Origin: Cellulosimicrobium cellulans
Lineage (GTDB): Bacteria > Actinomycetota > Actinomycetes > Actinomycetales > Cellulomonadaceae
Assembly: GCF_024124905.1 (NCBI RefSeq)
Contig: NZ_JAMXST010000006.1
Span: 124,001 to 188,000, forward strand
DNA length: 64,000 nucleotides
Direction: 5' to 3'
Below are positions 24,961 through 33,127 of this stretch, one piece after another. The position numbers and the translations under genes were made by a program. Every line of letters starts with the position of its first letter. Position 1 is the first letter of the stretch. Under the pieces are notes generated by a model, which was not told the DNA's origin, did no database searches, and worked only from the letters and a program-made list of their open reading frames with translations.

Positions 24961-26337
24961 TCACCCGATGATGGGGCGCTCCTCGGGGTAGCGCACGATG
25001 CGGCGACGGTCGCGCAGCGCGAGCGCGGCGGCGAACGTCATGGTGCCGGTGCGCCCGACGAACATGAGCCCGACGAGCACGTACTTGCCCGCATCCGGGA
25101 GGCTGGGCGTGATGCCGGTGCTGAGGCCGACCGTCGCGAACGCGGAGATCGTCTCGAAGAGGATGACGTCGAGCGTCTCGCCCGTGATCTCCAGCAGGAG
25201 CAGGCTCGCCAGCAGGACCGCGGTCGCACCGACGAAGGACACGGCGACGGCGAGCCGCAGGGTGTCGCGGGGGATGCGGCGCCCGAAGGCCTCCATGTCC
25301 CGGTCGCCGCGCGCCTCGGACACGATCGCGATGAGCATGACGGCGAGCGTCGTGACCTTGATGCCGCCCGCGGTCGACGCGGAGCCGCCGCCCACGAACA
25401 TGAGGGCGTCGGTGATGAGCCAGCTCGCCTCGTGCATTCCGCCGGTGTCGACGGTGGAGAAGCCGCCCGAGCGGGGCATGACGCCCGCGAACAGCGAGGC
25501 GAGGAGCTTCTCCCCGAACGCGAGCGGGCCGAGCGTGCGTTGGTTCGTCCACTCGACGGCCGCGAACAGGACCGTGCCGACCACGACGAGGGCCGCGCTC
25601 GTCGTGAGCGTGAGCTTGGTGTGCAGGCTCCACTTCGACACGCGCTTGCGGTTGCGCATGACGTTGAGGATCACGGGGAAGCCGAGGGAGCCGATGAACA
25701 CGCCGAGGATGATCGGCAGGCACAGCATCCAGTCGCCGACGTACGGCGCGAGGCCCTGCTCGGTCGGGATGAACCCGGCGTTGTTGAAGGCCGAGATGCC
25801 GTAGAAGATGCCGTGCCACGCGGCCTCGCCGAACGTCTCCTCGAGCACGATGAACCGGGGCAGCAGGAGCAGCGCGATGAGGAGCTCGAGCGACGTCGAG
25901 GTGATGACGACGACCCGCACGAGCGAGCCGACCTCGCCGAGCCGCGTCGTCTTCGTCTCGGACGCGGTGAGGAGCTTCTGCGTGAGGCCGATGCGCCGCG
26001 ACACGGCCATGCCGAGGATCGACGCGAGCGTCATGACGCCGAGGCCGCCGATCTTGATGCCGAGCAGGATGACGACCTGCCCGTACGTCGACCAGTACGT
26101 GCCCGTCGGGACGACGACCAGACCCGTGACGCACACCGCGGACGTCGCGGTGAACAGGGCGTCGACGAACGGGGCAGCGCGACCGCTCGCGGTCGCCCAG
26201 GGGGCCATGAGGAGCGCGGTGAAGACCGCGATGACGGCGGCGAACACGGTGACGGCGAGGCGTGCGGGCGACTGCCGGGCGAGGCGGTCGACGATCTCCC
26301 GCCCCTTGAACAGGCGCCCGGTCATGCTCGTCGGCAT
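24961..26337 (-). CDS. KtrB/TrkH-type potassium channel subunit
   Basis: 458 residues with four M1-P-M2 repeats. Filter-type turns such as SAVCVTGLVVV (first repeat) and the fourth-repeat TVGLSTGITP are visible. The ATG at 26337 has GGGAGG just upstream and gives the expected Ktr length. A longer open frame upstream lacks a membrane-protein character. It imports potassium together with the RCK protein encoded next. It is divergent from acuC, and the 166-base gap must hold both promoters. Confidence 0.88.
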   Translation of the reverse strand: MPTSMTGRLFKGREIVDRLARQSPARLAVTVFAAVIAVFTALLMAPWATASGRAAPFVDALFTATSAVCVTGLVVVPTGTYWSTYGQVVILLGIKIGGLGVMTLASILGMAVSRRIGLTQKLLTASETKTTRLGEVGSLVRVVVITSTSLELLIALLLLPRFIVLEETFGEAAWHGIFYGISAFNNAGFIPTEQGLAPYVGDWMLCLPIILGVFIGSLGFPVILNVMRNRKRVSKWSLHTKLTLTTSAALVVVGTVLFAAVEWTNQRTLGPLAFGEKLLASLFAGVMPRSGGFSTVDTGGMHEASWLITDALMFVGGGSASTAGGIKVTTLAVMLIAIVSEARGDRDMEAFGRRIPRDTLRLAVAVSFVGATAVLLASLLLLEITGETLDVILFETISAFATVGLSTGITPSLPDAGKYVLVGLMFVGRTGTMTFAAALALRDRRRIVRYPEERPIIG

Positions 26338-26492
26338 GGAGCCTCCCTCACCACTCGCGTCACTCTGCCACGGGCCTGGTGACCCGTCATGTCGCCGCTC
26401 CGGCGCCGGGACATCATGCCGCGTCCGGCCCCCGTGCGCCGCACCGCGGTCCGGTGACCGGTCCGTCGGGGCGGGGGCGCGGCGCCGGGCGT

Positions 26493-26498
26493 TACCGT
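26493..26498 (+). promoter_or_regulatory. -10-like TACCGT for acuC
   Basis: TACCGT ends 5 bases before the ATG at 26504, which would put the transcription start at the A of the start codon. No ribosome site is needed or seen. Confidence 0.5.
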
Positions 26499-26503
26499 GA
26501 GCC

Positions 26504-27745
26504 ATGCCCACGACCGACCCCCCGTCGTCGCCCGCCTCCGCCCGGGGGAGCGCCGCGGCGCCCGGATCCTGCGTCGTGTGGAGCCCCGAGCTCCTCGGGT
26601 ACGACTTCGGTCCCGGGCACCCCATGTCCCCGGCCCGGCTCGACCTGACGATGGGCCTGGTGCGCGCGCTGGGCCTGCTCGACGGCGACGGTGCGCCTCA
26701 GGGTGCGCCCCGCGTCGTCGGGCCGGAGCCTGCGAGCGACGACGTCCTCGGCCTCGTGCACGAGCCGGCGTACGTCGCGGCCGTGCGCGCGGCGTCGGAG
26801 CACGGGACCCCCGACCCGGCCCGCGGTCTCGGCACCGAGGACGACCCGGTCTTCCCGGGGATGCACGAGGCCGCGGCCCGGATCGTGGCGGGCTCCTACG
26901 AGGCGGCGGGGGAGATCGCCGCGGGGCGCGTCGGGCACGCGGTGAACGTCGCGGGGGGCATGCACCACGCGAAGGCGGGCGCGGCGTCGGGCTTCTGCGT
27001 CTACAACGACGCGGCCGTCGCGATCCGGCGCCTCCTGGACGACGGCGTCGCGCGCGTCGCGTACGTCGACCTCGACGCCCACCACGGCGACGGCGTGGAG
27101 GAGGCGTTCTGGGACGACCCGCGCGTCCTCACCGTGTCCGTCCACCAGAGCGGCACGACGCTCTTTCCCGGTACCGGGCACCCGACCGACGTCGGGGGCG
27201 CGGGCGCCGAGGGCACGGCGGTCAACGTCGGGCTCCCGCGCCGCACGGACGGCGCGCGCTGGCTGCGCGCCGTCGACGCCGTCGTGCCGCCGGTGCTGCG
27301 GGCGTTCCGGCCCGAGGTCCTCGTCACCCAGCACGGGTGCGACGCGCACGGCGAGGACCCGCTCTCCGACCTCGACGTCTCCGTGGACGCCCAGCGCACG
27401 GCGCTCGCTCAGGTGCACGACCTCGCGCACGAGCTCACCGGCGGACGCTGGCTCGCGCTCGGCGGCGGCGGGTACGCGATCGCGCGCGTCGTGCCGCTCG
27501 TGTGGACGGCGGTCGTGGGGGAGGTCGTGCACCGGCCGGTGACGGCGGGCGAGCCGCTGCCCGAGGAGTGGCGCGCCCGCGTCGCCGAGGTCGCCGGGTT
27601 CGACGCCCCGCTCGCCTTCGGCCCGCCCGTCGACGTGCGCCGTTGGAGCAGCGGCTACGACCCCGACGACGACGTCGACCGCGCCGTCGCGGCCACGCGC
27701 CGCGCCGTCTTCCCGCTGCTCGGCCTCGACCCGCACTTCGACTGA
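26504..27745 (+). CDS. acuC: AcuC-like deacetylase (histone deacetylase fold)
   Basis: 413 residues with the class I HDAC/AcuC fold. H154-H155 in GGMHHAKAG is the catalytic His pair and D191-x-H193 in DLDAHHGDG supplies zinc ligands; a later GCDAHGEDP carries the third. AcuC enzymes remove acetyl groups from lysines, for example to reactivate acetyl-CoA synthetase. Neighbours do not include acs or acetoin genes, so the target is unknown. The N-terminal 20 residues are low complexity. A -10-like hexamer just before the ATG supports the start. Confidence 0.85.
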   Translation: MPTTDPPSSPASARGSAAAPGSCVVWSPELLGYDFGPGHPMSPARLDLTMGLVRALGLLDGDGAPQGAPRVVGPEPASDDVLGLVHEPAYVAAVRAASEHGTPDPARGLGTEDDPVFPGMHEAAARIVAGSYEAAGEIAAGRVGHAVNVAGGMHHAKAGAASGFCVYNDAAVAIRRLLDDGVARVAYVDLDAHHGDGVEEAFWDDPRVLTVSVHQSGTTLFPGTGHPTDVGGAGAEGTAVNVGLPRRTDGARWLRAVDAVVPPVLRAFRPEVLVTQHGCDAHGEDPLSDLDVSVDAQRTALAQVHDLAHELTGGRWLALGGGGYAIARVVPLVWTAVVGEVVHRPVTAGEPLPEEWRARVAEVAGFDAPLAFGPPVDVRRWSSGYDPDDDVDRAVAATRRAVFPLLGLDPHFD

Positions 27746-27824
27746 GGCGGTCGTCCCCCGGGATGCCCGGGGCGTCGTGCGGGTCGCGCGCCGGGCGGCG
27801 TACCGGGGCACGAGCGCGAGCGGG

Positions 27825-27830
27825 TAGTCT
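27825..27830 (+). promoter_or_regulatory. -10-like TAGTCT upstream of bS22
   Basis: TAGTCT lies about 135 bases before the bS22 ATG, giving a leader of roughly 130 bases, long for a 32-codon gene. Ribosomal protein leaders often carry autoregulatory structure; I cannot define one here. The -35 region is weak. Confidence 0.35.
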
Positions 27831-27965
27831 AGGGGGCGGATTTCTCTCGTGTTGGTCGGCTCGCGGCGCCCTCGTGGTCGCCGGGCGCCCCGATCAACCG
27901 TGGACCACACGCGGCCGGTCGACCGGTCGCCGACCGACACGCCGCTCGAGCATTGCGAGGACCGT

Positions 27966-28064
27966 ATGGGCTCCGTCATCAAGAAGCGCCGCAAGCGCAT
28001 GGCCAAGAAGAAGCACCGCAAGCTGCTTCGCAAGACGCGTCACCAGCGTCGCAACAAGAAGTGA
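27966..28064 (+). CDS. Small ribosomal protein bS22 (AURKAIP1/COX24 domain)
   Basis: 32 residues, extremely basic (MGSVIKKRRKRMAKKKHRK at the start). This matches the bS22 protein found on mycobacterial 30S subunits and the COX24-like family nearly residue for residue by memory. The ATG at 27966 has GCGAGGA upstream. It is easily missed because of its size. The gene stands alone with its own promoter and terminator, next to the HAD phosphatase as in many actinobacteria. Confidence 0.9.
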   Translation: MGSVIKKRRKRMAKKKHRKLLRKTRHQRRNKK

Positions 28065-28095
28065 CGTCGCGCGCGTCCTGACGCGCCGACCCGCC

Positions 28096-28131
28096 GTCGA
28101 GCCCGGCCCCTCCCGAGGGACCGGGCTCGAC
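28096..28131 (+). terminator. Hairpin terminator after bS22
   Basis: Bases 28096-28110 (GTCGAGCCCGGCCCC) pair with 28117-28131 with one mismatch, 31 bases after the stop. The stem is strong and GC-rich with no T run. Confidence 0.6.
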
Positions 28132-28148
28132 GCGTCTCCGACGGTCAC

Positions 28149-28250
28149 GCGAGGTGGAGCCCTGGCCTACCAGGCCTCTACCTCGCGGGACCAGGGTCTT
28201 CCTAGGCGGCCCAGGGGTCTTCCTCGCGGGACCGGGGTTCTCTCTTGCGA
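28149..28250. repeat. Degenerate copy of the 21-bp repeat family
   Basis: CTCTACCTCGCGGGACCAGG plus G (28176-28196) is followed by diverged units at 28197-28217, 28218-28237 and 28238-28250. An inverted partner GCGAGGTGGAGCCCTGG (28149-28165) makes an imperfect hairpin with 28170-28186. The first unit is almost the same as the one inside nuoE at 63418-63438. Divergence increases along the array. Confidence 0.75.
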
Positions 28251-28289
28251 GGGCGAGGGCGAGGGCGCCGGCTCGGGGGAGCGGGGTGG

Positions 28290-29171
28290 TCAGAGGCGCG
28301 AGATGCGGCGGTCGACGGCGCGGCGGACGGAGCGCAGGACGAGGGCGGCGGCCCAGGCGGCGCCGGCCCAGCTCGCGGTGCGGACGCTGCTGCGGGCGAC
28401 GCGACGGCGTCGGCCGCGGAACTCGCGGATGGGCCAGCCGACGTCCTGCGCGTGCCGGCGCAGCCGCGCGTCGGGGTTGATGGGGCACGGGTGCCCCACG
28501 GCCTCCATCATCGTCACGTCGTTGAGCGAGTCGCCGTAGGCGTAGGACGCGTCGAGGTCGATGTCCTCGCGCTCGGCGAGCGCCCGCACCCCGGCGGCCT
28601 TGGCACGGCCGTGCATCATGTCGCCGACGAGCCGTCCCGTGTAGAAGCCGTCCTCGTGCTCGGCGACGGTGCCGAGGGCGCCGGTCGTGCCGAGGCGGCG
28701 GGCGATGAGCTCGCCGATCTCGACCGGGGTCGCGGAGACGAGCCACACCTGGTGGCCGGCGGCGAGGTGCTCGTCGAGCAGGCGGCGCGTGCCGGGGTAG
28801 ATGCGCAGCGAGAGGACGGTGTCGTAGACCTCCTCCCCGATCGCGGTGACCTCGGCGACGGAGCGACCCGCGATGAGGGCGAGCGCGCGGGACCGGATGC
28901 GGTCGATCTGCTGCTTGTTCTCGCCGAACAGGAGGTAGCGCGCCTGGTGCACGGCGAAGCGCACGATGTCGAGCGTCGAGAAGAACTCCCGCTGGTACAG
29001 CGCGCGGGCGAGGTGGAACGACGACGCGCCGCGGATGATCGTGTTGTCCACGTCGAAGAACGCGGCGGTGCGGTGCGCGGGTGCGGGGGGTGTGCGGCCG
29101 GCGTCGGGCGCGGCCTCGGAGGCGGTCGACCCGGGGGTCGGGACGGGGCCCGGACCGGAAGACGTCGCCAT
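28290..29171 (-). CDS. HAD-IB family phosphatase (SerB-like)
   Basis: 293 residues. The HAD nucleophile motif is D40-V-D42-N-T, motif II is LVSATP and motif III/IV is AYGDSLNDVTMM. It belongs to the HAD-IB group that includes phosphoserine phosphatase, but length and cap region do not prove serine-phosphate as substrate. The last 40 residues are basic and partly hydrophobic, perhaps a membrane contact. A -10-like TAGAGT ends 6 bases before the ATG. It is divergent from the glutaredoxin-like gene, a common actinobacterial arrangement. Confidence 0.82.
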   Translation of the reverse strand: MATSSGPGPVPTPGSTASEAAPDAGRTPPAPAHRTAAFFDVDNTIIRGASSFHLARALYQREFFSTLDIVRFAVHQARYLLFGENKQQIDRIRSRALALIAGRSVAEVTAIGEEVYDTVLSLRIYPGTRRLLDEHLAAGHQVWLVSATPVEIGELIARRLGTTGALGTVAEHEDGFYTGRLVGDMMHGRAKAAGVRALAEREDIDLDASYAYGDSLNDVTMMEAVGHPCPINPDARLRRHAQDVGWPIREFRGRRRRVARSSVRTASWAGAAWAAALVLRSVRRAVDRRISRL

Positions 29172-29177
29172 GTCCCC

Positions 29178-29183
29178 ACTCTA
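29178..29183 (-). promoter_or_regulatory. -10-like TAGAGT for the HAD gene
   Basis: On the minus strand TAGAGT ends 6 bases before the ATG at 29171, consistent with a leaderless transcript. Confidence 0.5.
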
Positions 29184-29218
29184 GGCGGTCCCGCGCTCGG
29201 CCCGGGGCCGCGTCCTCG

Positions 29219-29224
29219 TACCCT
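29219..29224 (+). promoter_or_regulatory. -10-like TACCCT for the glutaredoxin-like gene
   Basis: TACCCT ends 7 bases before the GTG at 29232; transcription would begin within two bases of the start codon. Confidence 0.5.
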
Positions 29225-29231
29225 GGGAGGC

Positions 29232-29525
29232 GTGAGCACCTCCGACGCGCCGGCCCCTCCCGTCCTCCTCTACGGCCGAGCGGGTTGCCACCTGTGCGAC
29301 GACGCGCGCGCCGTCGTCGCGGCGGTGTGCGCCGAGGCGGCCGTCGCGTGGGCGGAGGTGGACGTGGACGCGCCGGACGCGGACCCGGCGCTGCGCGAGC
29401 AGTACGGCGAGTACGTCCCGGTCGTGACGGTCGGCGGCGTGCAGCAGGGGTTCTGGCGCGTGGACGCCCGCCGGCTCGCCCGCGCGGTGGGTCGGATTTC
29501 GACGGCGCGCGCGGACCTGGGATGA
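29232..29525 (+). CDS. Glutaredoxin-family thiol protein
   Basis: 97 residues from GTG. A C19-H-L-C22 redox pair follows LLYGRAG, and a YVPVVTVGG strand carries the cis-Pro region, as in the DUF836 glutaredoxin-like family. It probably reduces disulfides in the cytosol; its partner is unknown. It lies 58 bases before rex and may be co-transcribed with it, which would link thiol and NADH/NAD redox control. Confidence 0.82.
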   Translation: MSTSDAPAPPVLLYGRAGCHLCDDARAVVAAVCAEAAVAWAEVDVDAPDADPALREQYGEYVPVVTVGGVQQGFWRVDARRLARAVGRISTARADLG

Positions 29526-29583
29526 TTCCTCCCGGTGGAGCGCGACCGTCGACGAGGACGGTCCCAGGACGACGGGGTGACGG

Positions 29584-30258
29584 GTGGCTGAGCAGGTAGT
29601 CGGTGAGGTGACGGCGCCGGGTATCCCGAGCGCGACGGTGGCGCGGCTCCCGTCCTACCTGCGGGCGCTGCGCGACCTGGTGGCGCGGGGCGTCGCGACG
29701 ACGTCGTCGGTCGAGCTCGCCGAGCTCTCCGGCGTCGGTCCGGCGCAGCTCCGCAAGGACCTGTCGTTCCTGGGCTCGTTCGGCACGCGCGGCGTGGGCT
29801 ACGACGTGGACTCGCTCGCGCAGTACATCACCGAGGCGCTGGGGCTCGTGGACGAGCACCGCATCGCGATCGTCGGGATCGGCAACCTGGGGCACGCGCT
29901 CGCGAACTACTCGGGGTACGAGCAGCGGGGCTTCCACGTCGCGGCGCTCCTCGACGCGTCGCCGGAGGTCGTGGGCACGCGGGCGGCGGGCCTCGTCGTC
30001 GAGCACGTCGACGCGCTGGAGGAGGTCGTGGCGCGGGAGAAGGTGTCGATCGTGGTCCTCGCGACGCCGGCGGCGCACGCGCAGTCCGTCGCGGACCGGG
30101 TCGTGGCGGCGGGCGTGCGGGAGATCCTCAACTTCGCGCCGCGTGCGCTGCAGGTGCCCGCGGACGTCGACGTGCGCGGCGTGGACGTCGGCAGCGAGCT
30201 GCAGATCCTCGCGTTCCACTCCCAGGCGCGCGCGCTCGCCGAGGCGCAGGACCGCTGA
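29584..30258 (+). CDS. rex: Redox-sensing repressor Rex
   Basis: 224 residues from GTG. An N-terminal winged helix (about 17-80; ATVARLPSYLRALRDL and AQLRKDLSFLGSFG are typical Rex) precedes a Rossmann domain with GIGNLGHAL (about 97-107) that binds NADH or NAD. Rex leaves DNA when NADH rises and so relieves repression of respiratory genes. A near-perfect Rex operator is found before menJ-nuo at 58074-58091. No Rex operator is visible before rex itself, and the usual downstream hemA is absent; a terminator follows. Confidence 0.93.
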   Translation: MAEQVVGEVTAPGIPSATVARLPSYLRALRDLVARGVATTSSVELAELSGVGPAQLRKDLSFLGSFGTRGVGYDVDSLAQYITEALGLVDEHRIAIVGIGNLGHALANYSGYEQRGFHVAALLDASPEVVGTRAAGLVVEHVDALEEVVAREKVSIVVLATPAAHAQSVADRVVAAGVREILNFAPRALQVPADVDVRGVDVGSELQILAFHSQARALAEAQDR

Positions 30259-30262
30259 ACGA

Positions 30263-30296
30263 CGAGGGGCCGCGTGCTCGCGCACGCGGCCCCTCG
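30263..30296 (+). terminator. 15-bp perfect hairpin terminator after rex
   Basis: Bases 30263-30277 pair exactly with 30282-30296 around a TCGC loop, five bases after the rex stop. Confidence 0.75.
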
Positions 30297-30368
30297 GGGC
30301 GGCACCCCTGCCGGGGGTGCAGTGTTTCGGGGAACGGTACCGGGGAAGAGTGTCCCGGGAGCCGGTCG

Positions 30369-30920
30369 TCAGGCCTGCTTGATGGCCGAGACGTCGAGGG
30401 CGATCTTGATCTTGTCGCCCACGAGCACGCCGCCGGTCTCGAGCGCGGCGTTCCAGGTGAGGCCGAACTCCTTGCGGGAGATCTCCGTGGTCGCCTCGAA
30501 CCCGGCGCGCGCGTTGCCGAACGGGTCGGTCGCGGTGCCCGCGAACTCGGTCTCGAGCTCGACCGGCTTGGTCACGCCGTTGATGGTCAGGTCGCCCGCC
30601 ACGACGAAGTCGTCGCCGTCGCCGGAGATGCTGGTCGACGCGAAGGTCCACGTCGGCTTGTTCTCGGCGTCCCAGAAGTCCGCGCTGCGCAGGTGGTTGT
30701 CGCGGTTCGCGTCGCCCGTGCTCACGGACGCGGCGTCGAGCTCGGCGGTCACGGAGGTCGACTCGAGGTCGTCGCCCACGGTGATGGTGCCGGCCGTGAT
30801 GGCGAGCGTGCCGCGCACCTTGGAGATGCCGGCGTGGCGGACCGTGAAGGCCGCCTGCGAGTGGGACGAGTCGAGGGCGTAGGTACCGGCGTTGAGCCCG
30901 GCGGGCAGCGGCGTGGCCAT
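30369..30920 (-). CDS. YceI-family protein
   Basis: 183 residues starting at an ATG with AGGAG upstream. The sequence has the YceI lipocalin-like barrel: YALDSSHSQAAFTVRHAGIS near the N terminus, NRDNHLRSADFWD in the middle, and DPFGNARAGFEATTEISRKE toward the end. YceI proteins bind isoprenoid chains. No signal peptide is seen, so it is probably cytosolic, as in many actinobacteria. It is divergent from a marR gene whose gap carries two inverted repeats, so MarR control is likely. A menaquinone-related or stress role is possible but unproven. Confidence 0.87.
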   Translation of the reverse strand: MATPLPAGLNAGTYALDSSHSQAAFTVRHAGISKVRGTLAITAGTITVGDDLESTSVTAELDAASVSTGDANRDNHLRSADFWDAENKPTWTFASTSISGDGDDFVVAGDLTINGVTKPVELETEFAGTATDPFGNARAGFEATTEISRKEFGLTWNAALETGGVLVGDKIKIALDVSAIKQA

Positions 30921-30963
30921 GGGTGCTCCTGAAGGGGTCGAGGGTCCCGGGGGACCGAACTTG

Positions 30964-30977
30964 GTTGAAGGTTCAAC
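30964..30977. promoter_or_regulatory. GTTGAA-GG-TTCAAC operator candidate near yceI promoter
   Basis: GTTGAA (30964-30969) and TTCAAC (30972-30977) form an inverted repeat just downstream of a minus-strand -10-like TACGCT (30986-30991). Bound protein would sit at about +4 to +17 of the yceI transcript. The arms suit a MarR-family dimer. Confidence 0.55.
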
Positions 30978-31026
30978 TTCGCACGAGCGTATCAACAGCA
31001 GGGGGTGATCCGTCTATTCCCGGTGA

Positions 31027-31055
31027 GGTGGAACAATGTTCGGCGAGGTTCCACC
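31027..31055. promoter_or_regulatory. Second inverted repeat, next to marR
   Basis: GGTGGAAC (31027-31034) and GTTCCACC (31048-31055) are exact inverse complements, and GAAC-AAT-GTTC (31031-31041) is nested inside. The -10-like AACAAT (31032-31037) of marR lies within it, so this is a plausible autoregulatory site. Confidence 0.5.
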
Positions 31056-31092
31056 CCTGAACCCGCCCCCGTCCGCCAGCGCCCGAGGACCC

Positions 31093-31623
31093 ATGACCAG
31101 CAACGACGTCGACCACCAGCTGACGACGACCGCCCGCGGGACCACCGCGGCCACGAGCGAGGAGCCGCGCTGGCTCGACGCCGAGCAGCAGCGCCTGTGG
31201 CGCGCCTACCTCGACGGGACCGTGCGCTTCATCGAGTCGCTGGGGCGCGACCACGAGGAGCGGTCGGACGTGTCGCTCAACGAGTACGAGCTGCTGGTGC
31301 GGCTCTCGGAGAGCCCGGATCACACGCTGCGGATGTCCGCCCTCGCCGACGGGCTCGCCCGGTCCCGCAGCCGCGTGACCCACACCGTGGCGCGCATGGA
31401 GGCGCGCGGCCTGGTCCGGCGCTCGGCGAGCACGGGCGACCGCCGCGGGGTCAACTGCGAGATGACGACCGAGGGCTACCGCGTCCTCGTGGCGTCGGCT
31501 CCGGCCCACGTGGCCGCCGTGCGCCGGTTCATGGTCGACGTGCTCACGCCGGAGCAGTTCCGGGCGCTCGGCGAGGCGATGGCGGCCGTCGCCGAGGCGT
31601 GCAAGGCCGACCGCGACTCCTGA
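31093..31623 (+). CDS. MarR-family transcriptional regulator
   Basis: 176 residues from ATG 31093, preceded by CGAGGA. The winged-helix core spans about 45-150: NEYELLVRLSES, MSALADGLARSRSRVTHTV (recognition helix) and DRRGVNCEMTTEGY (wing). The N-terminal 25 residues are Thr/Ala-rich and may be flexible. An in-frame start at 31036 is possible but would overlap the operator. It probably represses itself and yceI; the signal is unknown. Confidence 0.85.
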   Translation: MTSNDVDHQLTTTARGTTAATSEEPRWLDAEQQRLWRAYLDGTVRFIESLGRDHEERSDVSLNEYELLVRLSESPDHTLRMSALADGLARSRSRVTHTVARMEARGLVRRSASTGDRRGVNCEMTTEGYRVLVASAPAHVAAVRRFMVDVLTPEQFRALGEAMAAVAEACKADRDS

Positions 31624-31680
31624 CCCGGGTCGCTCCGGGAGCCGCCGGCCCGCGGGTGCCGGTCAGGGCCGGGAGTGCGG

Positions 31681-31686
31681 GACACT
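31681..31686 (+). promoter_or_regulatory. -10-like GACACT before the cytochrome c maturation operon
   Basis: GACACT ends 7 bases before the ATG at 31694. It is a weaker match than others here, but the spacing is the same and supports ATG 31694 over GTG 31688. Confidence 0.35.
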
Positions 31687-31693
31687 GGTGCGC

Positions 31694-32365
31694 ATGGTCT
31701 CCACCATCGTCCACCTCCTGCGCCACGGCGAGGTCCACAACCCCGACGGCGTCCTCTACGGCCGCATCCCCGGCTACCACCTCTCCGAGCGAGGCCACGA
31801 GATGGCCCGCCGCGTCGCCGCGCACCTCGCGGGCGAGCCCGGGCCCGACGGCGCGTCCCGCCCCCGCGCGGACCTCGCCGTCGTCGTCGCGTCGCCGCTC
31901 CAGCGCGCCCAGGAGACGGCCACGCCCGCCGCCGAGGCGTTCGGGCTCGAGCTCGGCACCGACGACCGGCTCATCGAGGCCGCGAACCACTTCGAGGGCA
32001 TGACCTTCGGCGTCGGGGACGGGTCGCTGCGCCACCCGCAGCACTGGCGCTTCCTGTGGAACCCGTTCCGGCCGTCCTGGGGCGAGCCGTACACCGAGCA
32101 GGTCGCGCGCATGCGCGCCGCGGTCGCCGACGCCCGGGACAAGGCCGCGGGCCACGAGGCGCTCCTCGTGAGCCACCAGCTCCCCGTGTGGCTCACGCGC
32201 CTGAGCTTCGAGAACCGCCGCCTGTGGCACGACCCGCGCAAGCGGCAGTGCTCGCTCGCGTCGCTCACGTCGCTGCACTTCGAGGACGACCGCCTCGTCG
32301 GCCTGCACTACTCCGAGCCGGTCGCCGACCTCCTCCCGGGCGCCGCGACCGTCGCGGGGGCGTGA
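31694..32365 (+). CDS. Histidine phosphatase family protein
   Basis: 223 residues. The phosphoglycerate-mutase-like motif is LLR10-H11-G12-E; GYHLSERGHEMA, SPLQRAQETA and LLVSHQLPVW complete the fold with the second catalytic His. This gene precedes the ResA/CcdA/ResB/CcsB genes in many actinobacteria, but its role there is not established. Substrate unknown. A GTG at 31688 would add two residues. Confidence 0.8.
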   Translation: MVSTIVHLLRHGEVHNPDGVLYGRIPGYHLSERGHEMARRVAAHLAGEPGPDGASRPRADLAVVVASPLQRAQETATPAAEAFGLELGTDDRLIEAANHFEGMTFGVGDGSLRHPQHWRFLWNPFRPSWGEPYTEQVARMRAAVADARDKAAGHEALLVSHQLPVWLTRLSFENRRLWHDPRKRQCSLASLTSLHFEDDRLVGLHYSEPVADLLPGAATVAGA

Positions 32366-32492
32366 CGTCGGTCATGTCTCGCGCAGTCGTCGCCGTCCGG
32401 ACGCCCGAACCGTCCCGTTCGGGAGTGGCGGAGGTCACGTCTCCCAGGTGGCGTCCAGGAACCCCGGGCAGGGTGCCTCCCGTGATGCCGCT

Positions 32493-33125
32493 GTGACCGC
32501 CAGCTCGCGCGCGCGTGCCGCGCGCGCCCTCCCGCCCGTCCGCCGCGTGCTGACCGCGGGCGTCGTGCTCGCCGCGACGCTCGGCCTCGCGGCGTGCGCC
32601 CAGGACTCCGGCGCGACGACGGACGTCGTGGGGCAGGGCTACGTCTCCGGCGACGGCTCGGTCCGCACCTGGGACGCGGGCGAGCGGGGCGACGTCGTCG
32701 CGCTCACCGGCACCGACTACGAGGGCGAGCCGGTCGACACGAGCGCCTGGCTGGGCGACGTCGTCGTGCTCAACACCTGGTACGCCGCGTGCGCGCCGTG
32801 CCGCGCCGAGGCGCCCGACCTCGTGGCCCTCGCGAACGACCGCGCCGACGACGGCGTGCAGGTGCTCGGCATCAACACGACCGACGAGGCGGGCGCCGCG
32901 CAGGCGTTCCAGCGCCGGTTCGAGGTGCCGTACCCGTCCATCGACGACCGCAGCGGGGAGGTCGTCGCGGCGCTCTCCGGCACGGTGCCGCTCCAGGCGG
33001 TCCCGTCGACGGTCGTGCTCGACCGCGAGGGCCGCGTCGCGGCACGCGTCATCGGGCTCGCCGAGGGCTCGACGCTGAACGCGCTCGTCGACGACGTGCT
33101 CGCCGAGGACGAGGCGGCCGGCTGA
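32493..33125 (+). CDS. ResA/TlpA-like thiol-disulfide lipoprotein
   Basis: 210 residues from GTG 32493. The lipobox LAAC35 follows a hydrophobic stretch, so it is anchored outside the membrane. The thioredoxin fold carries C100-A-P-C103 and a cis-Pro region at QAVPSTVVLDREG. It should pass electrons from CcdA to apocytochrome c cysteines. The start is not certain: an in-frame GTG at 32448 adds 15 residues and no clear ribosome site marks either. It ends two bases before ccdA. Confidence 0.85.
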   Translation: MTASSRARAARALPPVRRVLTAGVVLAATLGLAACAQDSGATTDVVGQGYVSGDGSVRTWDAGERGDVVALTGTDYEGEPVDTSAWLGDVVVLNTWYAACAPCRAEAPDLVALANDRADDGVQVLGINTTDEAGAAQAFQRRFEVPYPSIDDRSGEVVAALSGTVPLQAVPSTVVLDREGRVAARVIGLAEGSTLNALVDDVLAEDEAAG

Positions 33126-33127
33126 CC

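Noticed and set aside
29526-29583. Rex autoregulatory operator before rex
   Set aside because: No TGTGA-N6-TCACA like sequence is present in the gap or before the glutaredoxin-like gene.
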